Program-made: the position numbers and the translations under genes
Notes under the pieces: model-generated
Seen by the model: the letters and a program-made list of their open reading frames with translations, nothing else
Databases searched by the model: none
Told to the model about the DNA's origin: nothing
Shown here: in pieces, positions 11,082-20,463 of the stretch
How the letters are laid out: the number at the start of each line of letters is the position of its first letter
Numbering within the stretch: the first letter of the stretch is position 1
DNA from: Chitinophaga sedimenti
GTDB taxonomy: Bacteria; Bacteroidota; Bacteroidia; Chitinophagales; Chitinophagaceae
Reading direction: 5' to 3'
DNA: 64,000 bases
Assembly: GCF_023156195.1 (NCBI RefSeq)
Contig: NZ_JAKUKA010000001.1
Coordinates: 5,084,001 to 5,148,000, forward strand

Positions 11082-12457
11082 CTATTTCTTCCTGTCCTTC
11101 CACATCTGGTTAAACGACTTCGGCGCAAACACCGGCATATCACGCTCACTTCCCCAGGCTTTTCCAAACAACTTGCCGATTACCAGGTTCTTAACACGTC
11201 CACTTGCCAGGTTCATCATCTTCCTGCTCAGGCACGCCTGTTTCCAGCCATACCATCCCAGTTTTCTCCTCCGGAAGTATGATTTTCATCCACCGCGCGG
11301 GCACGGTTATGCAGCAACAGTTCGTGCAGGTTGATGCGCACGGGGCAAACTTCCGTACAATTTCCGCAAAGTGAAGAGGCAAAGCTGAGGTGCATGTATT
11401 CGTCCATTCCCTTCAGGTGCGGTGTAATCACTGCGCCTATCGGGCCGCTGTAAGTAGTGCCATAGGTGTGGCCACCAACGTTTTTATAAACGGGACAGGC
11501 GTTCAGGCAGGAGCCGCAGCGGATGCAATACAATGCCTCACGCGCCTCCACATCCTGTAAGATGTTTGTCCGCCCATTATCCAGCAATATCACGTACATC
11601 TCGTCCGGACCGTCCGTCTCGCCGTCCTGGCGTGGACCGGTAAAGATGGAGTTATAAGAAGTTACTTTCTGACCGGTTCCATATGTTGCGAGCAACGGCC
11701 ACAGGAGCGCAAGGTCGGTCATGGCAGGAAGCACCTTTTCGATGCCCACGATTACAATATGTGTTTTGGGAAATGCGGTGGTGAGTCGGGCATTGCCTTC
11801 ATTCTCGGTTACACAGATCCCACCAATTTCAGGAATAATAAAGTTTGCGCCTGTAATACCGATTTCGGCCTGTACATATTTGAGCCGCAATTTCTCGCGT
11901 GCTACTAATGTCAGTTGTTCCGGGGTGAGGCCGGGATCAGTACCCAGCTTCTCTGCAAATACGCGGGCCACATCTTCCTTACTTTTGTGCATGGCCGGCG
12001 TAACGATGTGATATGGTGGCTCTCCATCCAGCTGCTGAATATATTCGCCCAGGTCCGTTTCAATACTTTCAATGCCATTCTGCTCCAGGAAGCCGTTGAG
12101 GTGAATTTCCTCGGTCACCATGGATTTACTTTTCACCACGGTTTTGCATTGCTTTTCGCGGCAGATGTTGAGGATTTCCTGTTGCGCCTGTTCGGTTGTT
12201 TCCGCCCAAAGCACTTTCCCGCCACGCTTTATGAGATTCATCTCGAAATCTTCGAGATACTTATCGAGGTTTTCGATGGCCCTCCACTTAATGTTCTTTG
12301 CACGCTCACGAGCCATGGGCAGTTCCGCAAACTGGTGCTTGCCGTTCTTCACTGCCGCATTGTACTTTCCTATGTTGAAGTTGATGGTGCCGCGATGTTT
12401 GAGGTCTGCAGCCTTATCCTCACTCTTCTCCAAAAAAGTGGTTGCCGTCTTGTTCAT
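11082..12457 (-). CDS. lutB: LutB-like iron-sulfur protein of lactate utilisation, one frameshift
   Basis: 458 residues after correction. LUD domain (about 60-290, with GANFIIPEIGGICVTENEGN) followed by two 4Fe-4S cysteine motifs (CIRCGSCLNACPVY and CGNCTEVCPV). LutB acts with LutA and LutC in oxidation of L-lactate to pyruvate; neither partner is visible here, so the role is inferred from the family. The frame breaks near 11262-11265 (T4 on the plus strand); one more base extends the protein past the second cluster to ...FNQMWKDRKK. The stop abuts the stop of the convergent anti-sigma gene. Confidence 0.85.
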
Positions 12458-12530
12458 AAACTTGTTTGGGTAGTATCGATCCGTAAAGATAGAGAACTTT
12501 CATATAGCAACCGGTCTGAATTACGGGCTG

Positions 12531-13108
12531 CTAAATCTCATTCTCATATTGCTTTGTTGCAATCTTGTCCAGCACTTCATAAAATTCCGTGCCATATTTA
12601 CGCGTAATCGCCTCCTTCAAAAAACGATACACCGGAACTTTCAGCTTATTCCCGTTTTTACATGCGGGTTTGCATACGTCCCAGCGGTCGTAGTTCACGG
12701 CCTCAAAAGATTCGTACTTGGTAATGCGGATGGGATAAAGGTGGCAGGAAATCGGTTTTTGTAATCGATCACGCCATCGTAATAAGCCTTTTCAATCGCG
12801 CAGCCCACAATCCCGTTGGCGTCGATATGTGCGTAGGCGCAAATTGCCCCGTTGATGATCGGCGTTACATAACCATGTTCGGGATCGATGGTGTGGAGTC
12901 CTGTTTTTTCTATTTCGCGGATGCCCTCTTCACGGAGATAAGATTTGATCTTCGGATAAATTTCCTTCAATGCTTTCAGTTCCGCTTCTTCAAGCGGCGC
13001 TCCACAATCCCCGGCAACACAACAGGCGCCTTTGCAGGCGGTCAGGTTGCAGACGAAGTTTTTTTCAATCAACTCGTCGCTGATATATTTATCGTCGATC
13101 ACTATCAT
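12531..13108 (-). CDS. DUF3109 family cysteine-rich protein, one frameshift
   Basis: 192 residues after correction. Conserved Bacteroidota protein with a Cys cluster near the N-terminus (CNLTACKGACCVAGDCGAP) and further Cys (CAYAH, GCAIEKAYY, and CHLYPIRI after correction), suggesting metal binding, possibly iron-sulfur. The function is not known. The frame breaks at T5, 12756-12760; an added base gives a C-terminus ending in EVLDKIATKQYENEI. An exact -7 box lies four bases before the ATG and overlaps the stop of gldD. Confidence 0.85.
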
Positions 13109-13112
13109 AGTG

Positions 13113-13120
13113 CAAAGTTA
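13113..13120 (-). promoter_or_regulatory. -7 box for the DUF3109 gene, overlapping the gldD stop codon
   Basis: TAACTTTG on the minus strand matches TAnnTTTG. It begins with the TAA stop of gldD and ends four bases before the DUF3109 ATG, which would give a leaderless or nearly leaderless mRNA. Confidence 0.45.
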
Positions 13121-13713
13121 CCGCCATTTCAGCGTTCCGACAAGGTGCTCCATATCGGCCTGTAAAAACTGGACTACCGGGGCCAGGGAATCGGCGTTCG
13201 GCGGCGCGTAAAAGTAGAGCGCGCCCCTTAGAAAATGATGGGTAGAATCCGTTACAAAAAACTGTTTGGCAGAGGCTGCATTACCGCCTACATCATAGTA
13301 CAGGCCGTAAACGCGGTTCTCCGTCGTAATGTCCCGCTCGTTAATATACTCGGCTTTATAAGTATGCTTATACGTCAGCCGGAAGGCGTCATTTACCAGT
13401 TGGTCGAGGTTATTTTTACCACCAATAGTTTTATAGCTGAGGTAGATTTTACTGTTGAATTCCGGGATTTCCAGGTTAATCCAGTACGGATTTTCGGGAG
13501 AAGCGTCAAAAACACGGTATCCTTCACAATGTTGCCATAAGCGGGGTATTCAAATGTGTAAGGATATCCCGGTTCGTCAAACACCTTGTATTCCTTCTCC
13601 GGAAGGGGTATTTTGAAGTATCCCCTCGGTTTCGGTGTGTAAGTACGCTGACAGGCAGACGCTGCAAAAAGCAGCATCAGCGCCCCTAAAATCGGATAGT
13701 ATCGTCTGTTCAC
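13118..13713 (-). CDS. gldD: Gliding motility lipoprotein GldD, one frameshift
   Basis: 198 residues after correction. Lipoprotein signal MNRRYYPILGALMLLFAASAC, then the GldD-type start PRGYFKIPLPEKEYK and YPYTFEYPAYGN. GldD is needed for gliding and type IX secretion in flavobacteria, probably at the envelope. The frame breaks at A5 on the plus strand (13508-13512); one more base gives VFFDASPENPYWINLEIPEF and a C-terminus ending in LVGTLKWR. It is six bases downstream of gldE, the usual gldE-gldD pairing. Confidence 0.85.
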
Positions 13714-13719
13714 AGAAAA

Positions 13720-15063
13720 TTATGCGGTTTCGATACCGGATTTAATGCTCACCTGTATTTTCTGGATGCGCATCTTATTTACTTCAAGTACGGTAAAATC
13801 ATAAGCTCCGTAGCTGATCACGCTGTTTTCGTCGGGGAATTTACCCGAAATCTCCAGCAATAATCCGCCCAGGGAATCACTTTCGCCCTTTACCTCTTCA
13901 AAAGTATCCGGTGCTATGTTCATAATACGGCAAACGTCGTTTAACATCGTTTTGCCCTCAAATACATAAGTGCGGTCATCGACCTTGTTAAAGTTGAATT
14001 CATCTTCATCGAATTCATTGATATCGCCAATCACTTCTTCAATAATATCTTCCAGGGTTACGATGCCCGAGGTGCCGCCAAACTCGTCCACCACCACGGC
14101 AAAATGCATGTGGCGGGTCTGGAACTCGTTCAGAAGGTCTTCGATCAGCTTGTGTTCATGCACAAAAAATGGCTGACGCATTACCTCGTGCCAGTCGAAA
14201 TTGGCGGGTTTTCCGAGGTGTGGTAGCAGGTCTTTTGTATGAATTACGCCTACGATCGTGTCAAGGTTATTTTTATATACGGGTAAGCGTGAATAGTGCA
14301 GGTCTGCTACCTGCTTCACCACGGTATCGAAGTTCGCGGTATATTCAATGCCGCTTACATCCAGGCGGGTATGCATGATCTGCTTCACCGCGATGTTTCC
14401 GAACTTCAGGATGCCTCTGACAATATTTTTCTCTTCCTGCGATGCATCGGGGTCTACACTCATGGCTATCACCTCATCAATTTCCTGGTAGTTTACCGGT
14501 TTGGTATTGCGGTGAAACAAACGGCTTTCGATGCCTTCGCTTAAGCTCACAAAAAAGTCGCTGATGGGCTCCAGTGTTGCGTGTACGAGGTTTACGAACC
14601 AGGCGAAATAGGTGGCAAACCGAATATTATTCTGCGCCGCCCATGCCCTTGGCAGTATTTTTCCGAAAAACAGCAGTACGATCGTGATCAGCGCTATGCG
14701 CACCACGGCCGAAAGTACCTGCAGGCTTTGCAGGGCCTCCATCTGGTTAATCAGGTAGTTCGTGGTAAAGATGAACGAAATGTTCATCACGATGTTGCAT
14801 ATCTGCAAGGATGCCAGTAACGATTTCGGTTTCTCCAGCAGTTTGGTGATCAGTTTGCCGCTCTGGCTCTGACGGGTTTTTAGTACGTTCAGGTCCTTGT
14901 AATTCAGGGAAAAGAAAGCCACTTCCGCGCCGGATACCATGAACGAGAATAGGAGCAACATGAATATGACCAGCAAAAACGCCACCAGGTTAGGGGTTGG
15001 CGTCGCCGGCGCCTGAAGTAAGATAGTGTCCGTAAAATGAATGCTAGCCGGATGGTAAGCCAA
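13720..15063 (-). CDS. gldE: Gliding motility-associated protein GldE (CNNM/CBS/CorC)
   Basis: 447 residues. N-terminal CNNM transmembrane domain (about 25-185, FLLVIFMLLLFSFMVSGAEV), paired CBS domains (about 220-340, MHTRLDVSGIEY, VVVDEFGGTSGIVTLEDIIE) and a CorC_HlyC C-terminal domain. In flavobacteria GldE can partly replace GldD. It lies between ssb and gldD, a conserved Bacteroidota order (mutY, ssb, gldE, gldD). An exact -7 box lies 23 bases upstream. Confidence 0.88.
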   Translation of the reverse strand: MAYHPASIHFTDTILLQAPATPTPNLVAFLLVIFMLLLFSFMVSGAEVAFFSLNYKDLNVLKTRQSQSGKLITKLLEKPKSLLASLQICNIVMNISFIFTTNYLINQMEALQSLQVLSAVVRIALITIVLLFFGKILPRAWAAQNNIRFATYFAWFVNLVHATLEPISDFFVSLSEGIESRLFHRNTKPVNYQEIDEVIAMSVDPDASQEEKNIVRGILKFGNIAVKQIMHTRLDVSGIEYTANFDTVVKQVADLHYSRLPVYKNNLDTIVGVIHTKDLLPHLGKPANFDWHEVMRQPFFVHEHKLIEDLLNEFQTRHMHFAVVVDEFGGTSGIVTLEDIIEEVIGDINEFDEDEFNFNKVDDRTYVFEGKTMLNDVCRIMNIAPDTFEEVKGESDSLGGLLLEISGKFPDENSVISYGAYDFTVLEVNKMRIQKIQVSIKSGIETA

Positions 15064-15086
15064 GTGATAACGCTTTGGTAAACAAT

Positions 15087-15094
15087 CAAAAATA
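15087..15094 (-). promoter_or_regulatory. -7 box upstream of gldE
   Basis: TATTTTTG on the minus strand matches TAnnTTTG and ends 23 bases before the gldE ATG. Confidence 0.45.
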
Positions 15095-15193
15095 AGGGGA
15101 AAGTAATTCAGGTCATTAGATCAGAATCGCTTTCCCTTTATGCAAATATATGGAATGTATTAATGCGAAATGTGTTGCGTTTCCCCCGATTGG

Positions 15194-15661
15194 CTAAAAG
15201 GGAAGGTCGTCCGCAGGCTCATTGATTGGCGGTATTTCCATACCCGGGTAGCCTTCACCGCCGGCAGGCGTTGAGCCCGGCGTGCCACCCTGGTGATGAT
15301 GTATCGAATGTTCGCCATTGCTTACGTCCATGCGCTTGTCCAGCATTACAAGATTGTCGCCCACCACTTCGGTAGCGAATTTTTTGTTGCCTTCTTTGTC
15401 TTCCCAACTGCGTGTGCGCAGGCGTCCTTCAATATAAACCAGGCTTCCTTTATGAAGATATTTCTGCGCCAGTTCGGCCAGCCCTCTCCATAAAACAACC
15501 GTATGCCATTCTGTTTGGGAAATTAATTTTCCGGCTCTGTCCTTAAATGTTTCTGTAGTAGCGAGGGAGAACTTGGCGACGGCAATGTTGCCTTCGAGGA
15601 ATTGAACATCGGGGTCCCTGCCTAGATTGCCAATCAGAATCACTTTATTAACACCTCTCAT
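15194..15661 (-). CDS. ssb: Single-stranded DNA-binding protein
   Basis: 155 residues from ATG 15661 (MRGVNKVILIGNLGRDPDVQ); a 15-codon upstream extension is unlikely because SSB begins at this methionine. OB-fold (residues 1-110) with WHTVVLWRGLAELAQKYLHK, a Gly/Pro/His-rich linker, and the acidic tip ending DDLPF that recruits partner proteins. It acts in replication, repair and recombination. Located between mutY and gldE. Confidence 0.95.
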   Translation of the reverse strand: MRGVNKVILIGNLGRDPDVQFLEGNIAVAKFSLATTETFKDRAGKLISQTEWHTVVLWRGLAELAQKYLHKGSLVYIEGRLRTRSWEDKEGNKKFATEVVGDNLVMLDKRMDVSNGEHSIHHHQGGTPGSTPAGGEGYPGMEIPPINEPADDLPF

Positions 15662-15896
15662 GATTGTAGGTTTTAATCTATTGTTAAAAATTCTTCCTGT
15701 AATCAATCAACCTTTCTAAAGTTAATGTTTTTTCAAATCAATACACAAAATTTTCGTGCCAAACAGCGGTGGTACGTTATTCTGAGATTATTTTTCAGTG
15801 CAGGTTACCGGCGATGAGTATTTCCTTCAGTCGCCGTTGTATCACTCATTACATCGGCAGCGCGCTGTTCATCATTGTCGCAATCGCACCTGTGCA
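15662..15896. other. Intergenic stretch between mutY and ssb
   Basis: About 235 bases between the mutY stop and the ssb start. It contains no open frame with protein-like composition and I saw no exact TAnnTTTG box on the minus strand. It presumably carries the ssb leader and promoter. Confidence 0.4.
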
Positions 15897-16968
15897 TCAC
15901 GATATCCAACCTAAGCCGGTTAAATAACTCACCATCGTTTTCGGGAACGCGTATTGGTCCAGGTTGCGCAAAGGTACTGCTGTAAAGCCTTCCAGCGGGG
16001 GCAGTGCTTTGGCGAACTGCAGGTGGATGAACCGGGCGAAGATCGTTTGGTGCGTCAGTTGTTGCTTTAATGGTGGGGATACTTCCGTAATCGTAAACGC
16101 CTGCTTCCCGACCATTTTTTTAAATGCGGGCAACTTTACCAATGCCGCAGGATCTGTTTCTTCCGGTGTTTCCAAAAGCACCAGTTCGTGTAAATTCTGC
16201 CATATATCTTTCTCCATCCGTTTGTGGATGTATACATGGCCATTATGTTCCATCAGCAGGTAGTTGAAGTACCGCTTTTTAATTTTCAGCTTTTTGCTTT
16301 TTACGGGCAGCGCGCTGACGGTTCCTGCTGAATAGGCTTCACAATGACTGTTCAAAGGGCACTTTTCACAATCCGGCGACTGTGGTTTGCAAACCACCGC
16401 ACCAAAATCCATGATGCTCTGGTTAAATTCCGCGGCCTGTCCTGCCGGCAACATTTCATCCGCCAGGGCAGTAAATAACTTTTTGCCGGCAGTGGTGTCA
16501 ATCGGCGTGTCTATATTAAAGTACCGCGAGAGCACCCGGTATACATTGCCATCCAGCACGGCATGCGGCAGGTTAAAGGCAAACGATGCGATGGCTGCCG
16601 CGGTGTATGCACCCACGCCTTTCAATGACACAATACCTTCATATGTATCTGGAAATCTACCGTTATGCACGGCGGCGACCTGGCGGGCAGCGGCCAGCAT
16701 ATTTTTACAACGGGCATAATAACCGAGCCCCTGCCACAGGCGGAAAACCTCTTCATCGGCCGCTGCGGCGAGTTGCAGCACATCAGGGTATTGGGAGGTG
16801 AAGCGTTCGTAATAGGGCCAGCCCTGCTCCACACGGGTTTGCTGCAGAATAATTTCTGAGAGCCATATGCGGTAGGGGTCCTTTTCGCCTTTCCACGGCA
16901 TTTGGCGGCGGTTTTGGAGCTTATTCCAGCGTAAAAGAGCGGTCGAAAAAAAATTTTTGGCTAATCAC
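15897..16968 (-). CDS. mutY: A/G-specific adenine DNA glycosylase, start probably shifted by an indel
   Basis: Excises A opposite 8-oxoG. Helix-hairpin-helix (VSLKGVGAYTAAAIASFAFN), catalytic Asp in VLDGNVYRVLSR, four-Cys iron-sulfur motif (from CKPQSPDCEKC), and a NUDIX-like C-terminal domain. The first ATG (16901) is the Met of the conserved RxMPW motif, so a start there would lose the N-terminal helix. Upstream in frame lies ALLRWNKLQNRRQ, typical of the true N-terminus. The plus-strand A8 run at 16946-16953 (T8 in coding sense) blocks it; with seven bases a GTG at 16968 begins MISQKFFSTALLRW. Start at 16968 is inferred; the rest is secure. Confidence 0.85.
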
Positions 16969-17156
16969 AAGAATAAATCTTTATACATTCCAATTTTTTT
17001 ATATATTCGTGTTCTCGAAAAGTCACTATTTAGTGATTTTGAGGGAAGAAAATGCTGGAACAGGGGCTAAAATAGCTGATTTTTGATGGTGTTTATCCAT
17101 ATGAATTTTTAGTAAATTTTAGTGGCTTGAAAATTCGGCAATTAAATTTTTTTGAA

Positions 17157-17164
17157 TAACTTTG
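17157..17164 (+). promoter_or_regulatory. -7 box upstream of the HU gene
   Basis: TAACTTTG matches TAnnTTTG, 28 bases before the ATG; upstream is very AT-rich. Confidence 0.5.
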
Positions 17165-17192
17165 AAACAAAGTACTAATCCTCCGCTCTATT

Positions 17193-17480
17193 ATGAGAAA
17201 AGCTGACTTAATAAACAACATTGCTGAGAAAACCGGCATACCCAAAGTAGACGTGTTAGTTACTCTTGAGGCCATGTTCAAGGAGGTGAAAGAAGCGTTA
17301 GCTAATGGCGAGCATATCTACATCAGGGGTTTTGGCAGTTTTATCACCAAGAAAAGGGCCGCGAAGATCGGCCGTAACATTAAAAAGAACGTGGCAGTGG
17401 AGATCCCTGAACACTACATTCCTGCGTTCAAGCCATCAAAAGAGTTTGTTGCCGAAGTAAAGAAGCTTAAAAGTTCTTAA
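17193..17480 (+). CDS. HU/IHF-family DNA-binding protein
   Basis: 95 residues. Starts MRKADLINNIAEKTGIP, the usual helical dimerisation part, then the beta-arm region (IYIRGFGSFITKKRAAKIGR, with the near-invariant GFGSF) and a C-terminal helix. It bends DNA and organises the nucleoid. A TPR protein, the small basic protein and rng follow on the same strand, an order I associate with Bacteroidota genomes. Confidence 0.93.
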   Translation: MRKADLINNIAEKTGIPKVDVLVTLEAMFKEVKEALANGEHIYIRGFGSFITKKRAAKIGRNIKKNVAVEIPEHYIPAFKPSKEFVAEVKKLKSS

Positions 17481-17504
17481 TTTCGCATCCTAACATTTTT
17501 TAGG

Positions 17505-18350
17505 GTGCAGAAATCTCAACTAATTCTTATTGGCGGAGCCATCGCACTGGTGGCTACCTTGTTCATTTATGGACGTACATCTCCTGTGGCCGACAAAAAG
17601 GCCGCAGGCGAAGCTATGCCCGGCCAACCCGCAACGGTGGCCGCGGCTAAATTTGAGGATATCCTTCAAAAAGCGAAGGAAAAGGCGCCTGCTGCCCAGC
17701 TGGCCGAGATCAACAGCCTTGAGCACGCTGTTGTGAGAGGCGATGTAAAGTCCCAACAAATCGCCGTTAACCGCAAGCTTTACGAAATCTGGGAAGGTCT
17801 TAACGAAGAGCCCGTAGCCGCATATTATGCCGGTGAAGCGGCTAAGTTGGAAAATTCCGAAAAAAGCCTCACCTTTGCAGCCAATTTATTTTTTAAGCAT
17901 TATGGCCACGCCAAAGATGCTGCAGTGATGAAGTGGCAGGCAGAGCAGGCTGTGGATTTGTTTGATAAAGCAATCGCACTGACTACTCCTCCCAAATCTG
18001 ATACACTCAAATATTATCAGTCCCAGATCCTGTTGGAAACGGGCGAACCGATGGCCGCTGTAAGTAAACTGCGCGAAATCGTTCAAAATAATCCGGATAA
18101 CGAAGATGCCCAGATCACCCTGGGTAACATGGCAATCACTTCCGGACAGTTCGATAAAGCCATTGAGCGTATGGACGGTTTCCTGAAAAGAAATCCGAAA
18201 AACGCGAAAGCAATGTTCATCCTGGCTGAAGCTTACAGAAGCAAAGGGGACAAAGACAAAGCTATTGCGCTATTTAAGCAGAGCCGCGCGTTAATTGCGG
18301 ATCCCACGTTGGGAGCTGAGATAGACAAGTATATAGAAAGTATTAAGTAA
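17505..18350 (+). CDS. Membrane-anchored TPR-repeat protein
   Basis: 281 residues starting GTG at 17505. One N-terminal transmembrane segment (about 4-22, LILIGGAIALVATLFIYG), a charged linker, then several TPR-like helical hairpins (about 165-275, e.g. AKAMFILAEAYRSKGDKDKA). It is probably inner-membrane anchored with the repeats in the periplasm. Its partner is unknown. It lies 24 bases after the HU stop and about 30 bases before the small basic gene. Confidence 0.75.
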   Translation: MQKSQLILIGGAIALVATLFIYGRTSPVADKKAAGEAMPGQPATVAAAKFEDILQKAKEKAPAAQLAEINSLEHAVVRGDVKSQQIAVNRKLYEIWEGLNEEPVAAYYAGEAAKLENSEKSLTFAANLFFKHYGHAKDAAVMKWQAEQAVDLFDKAIALTTPPKSDTLKYYQSQILLETGEPMAAVSKLREIVQNNPDNEDAQITLGNMAITSGQFDKAIERMDGFLKRNPKNAKAMFILAEAYRSKGDKDKAIALFKQSRALIADPTLGAEIDKYIESIK

Positions 18351-18381
18351 TAGATTATTAAACATTTAAATTTCATTAAGC

Positions 18382-18476
18382 ATGCCTTGCGGAAAGAAAA
18401 GAAAAAGACATAAAATTGCTACCCATAAAAGGAAAAAAGGCTGAGAAAGAACCGTCACAAGAAAGGTAAAAAATAA
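18382..18476 (+). CDS. AURKAIP1/COX24-like 31-residue basic protein, one frameshift
   Basis: ATG 18382 to TAA 18474-18476. Correcting A6 to A7 at 18433-18438 gives a 31-residue, about 60% Lys/Arg/His protein: MPCGKKRKRHKIATHK then RKKRLRKNRHKKGKK. This matches the short Bacteroidota proteins annotated as AURKAIP1/COX24 domain, related to mitochondrial ribosomal mS38 and bacterial bS22-type proteins (family knowledge). A ribosome-bound role is therefore inferred. It is short and frameshifted, so gene callers will miss it. It lies between the TPR gene and rng. Confidence 0.8.
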
Positions 18477-18794
18477 TACTCCTGTTTCCCGCCATTTATA
18501 CTAACAGGTATGTTTTGCGGCGCGACAAGAATTTTTTATACAATACTGCATGATTTTAGCGATTATTCTTAAATTGCTGAAGTCATGCAGGCTGTTTAAA
18601 TGAAATCTGCCGGCAAAATTTCCGAACACGACCTGTATATATCACTAAACCCTTAAGCGATCTATCATCACACGTTATGTGAGAATGCCAGACAATTACG
18701 TATGACAACCGCGTAATTGGCTACTTCCTGCTTTTGAGCTCGGGCATTTACATACATAAAAGGTGAAGTATTAAATGGTTAAAATTTTGGACCC
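18477..18794. other. Long rng leader / intergenic region with two hairpins
   Basis: 318 bases without a gene. Two small hairpins lie in it: TCACA-cgtta-TGTGA (18668-18682) and CAATTACG ... CGTAATTG (18693-18719, eight-base stem). RNase E/G genes in other bacteria have long structured leaders used for autoregulation, so this may be a transcribed 5' leader. I see no clear TAnnTTTG box to set the transcription start. Confidence 0.45.
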
Positions 18795-20343
18795 TTGAAT
18801 AAGGAACTTATTATTAATGCAGCACCATCAGGTGTTGAAATTGCATTGCTGGAAGATAAGAAACTAGTGGAGCTGCATCATGAGAGCGGTAACCCAAACT
18901 TCGCGGTAGGCGACCTTTACCTTGGAAAAGTAAAGAAACTGATCCCCGGACTTAACGCCGCATTTGTTGATGTCGGTTTTGAAAAAGATGCGTTCCTTCA
19001 TTACACCGACCTTAGCCCTTACGTTCGCTCCATCCTGAAATTCACCCAGCTCGCCATCAATGACAAATCACCGGAAGGCTTCGATTTTTCTAAATTCAAA
19101 AACGAAGCCGAAATCATTAAAACCGGTAAAATCACGGAAGTATTAGGTGGCAAACCTAATATCCTTGTGCAAATCCTGAAAGAGCCCATCTCTTCCAAAG
19201 GCCCCCGTCTCAGTTGCGAAATTTCTCTTCCCGGCAGATTCATCGTACTAACCCCGTTTAACGATATTGTTGCCGTTTCCAAAAAGATTCATTCTTCCGA
19301 GGAAAGAAAACGCCTGCAGAAAATAGTGGAAGCGATCAAACCGCCGAATTTTGGCGTGATCGTGCGTACCGCCGCCGAAGGAAAGAAAACGGCCGAACTG
19401 CATGAGGACTGGTAACGCTCGTGGAAACCTGGAAAAACATCCAGACCAATCTCCACAACGCACAACCGCCGCAAAAGATATTGAGCGAGCAAACGAAAAC
19501 GACCAGCATTCTGCGCGATCTGCTCAACGAAAGCTTCAACCGCATCGTCATAAATGATAAAAACATTTATACCGATACGAAAACTTATATCCAGAAGATT
19601 GCGCCCGAAAAGCAGGATATCGTATCCTACTATCACAACGGCGCCCCCATCTTCGATAGTTTTGGCGTAACCCGCCAGGTGAAGGCTTCGTTTGGTAAAA
19701 CCGTGAACCTGGACAGCGGTGTATACCTGATCATTGAAGCTACGGAAGCCCTGCACGTAATTGACGTGAACAGCGGTTACAAAAGCTCCAGCAACAACCA
19801 GGAGCAGAATGCCCGGCCAGCAATCTCGAAGCTGCGGCTGAAATAGCCCGCCAGCTGCGCCTTCGCGACTTAGGCGGCATCATCATTATCGACTTTATCG
19901 ATATGAAGCTGCCCGAAAACAAAAAAGCGGTGTACGAGGCCATGGAGAAATTTATGGCGCAGGATCGTGCGAAGCACACCATTCTGCCCATCTCGAAGTT
20001 TGGTTTGATGCAGATCACGCGTCAACGTGTGAAACCGGAAGTAACGATCTCCGTTGCCGAAGATTGTCCGGCCTGTAAAGGCACCGGTAAAATCGGCGCT
20101 TCCATGTTAATCGTGGAAGATATCGAGAAAAACCTGCAGTACCTGATCAACCATCAGCACAAAGGACTCAGCATCCGCATCCATCCTATATTACACGCCT
20201 ATCTGACCAAGGGATGGTTGACGTCACGCCAGTGGAAATGGTATTTCCGCTTCAAAAAATGGATCAAATTAGTGGGTGACTCCAATTATCACCTGACCGA
20301 ATACAAGTTCTTCGACGCCAACGACGAAGAAATCAAACTGTAA
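18795..20343 (+). CDS. rng: Ribonuclease E/G family endoribonuclease, two frameshifts
   Basis: 516 residues after correction. Cleaves single-stranded 5'-monophosphorylated RNA in rRNA maturation and mRNA decay. S1-like domain early (LYLGKVKKLIPGLNAAFVDV), catalytic DNase-I-like part with VIDVNSGYKSS and GGIIIIDFIDM carrying the metal-binding Asp residues, and the zinc-link motif CPACKGTGKIG. Start is TTG 18795 (MNKELIINAAPSG). The frame breaks at 19409 (CC to C, restoring HEDLVTLVETW) and 19815-19816 (GGG to GG, restoring NARASNLEAAAEIARQL). A strong terminator follows. Confidence 0.92.
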
Positions 20344-20361
20344 AACATGCGATCTTATTCG

Positions 20362-20401
20362 AGACGTCCCATCTGGCTTTCCGGATGGGACGTCTTGTTT
20401 T
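20362..20401 (+). terminator. Intrinsic terminator after rng
   Basis: Perfect 12-base stem AGACGTCCCATC / GATGGGACGTCT with a ten-base loop, followed by TGTTTTG. Confidence 0.8.
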
Positions 20402-20463
20402 GTATATTTACCGAACTAATGCACCCGGTACCCTGTTATTAGGCTTTAATTATTGTATCTCTC

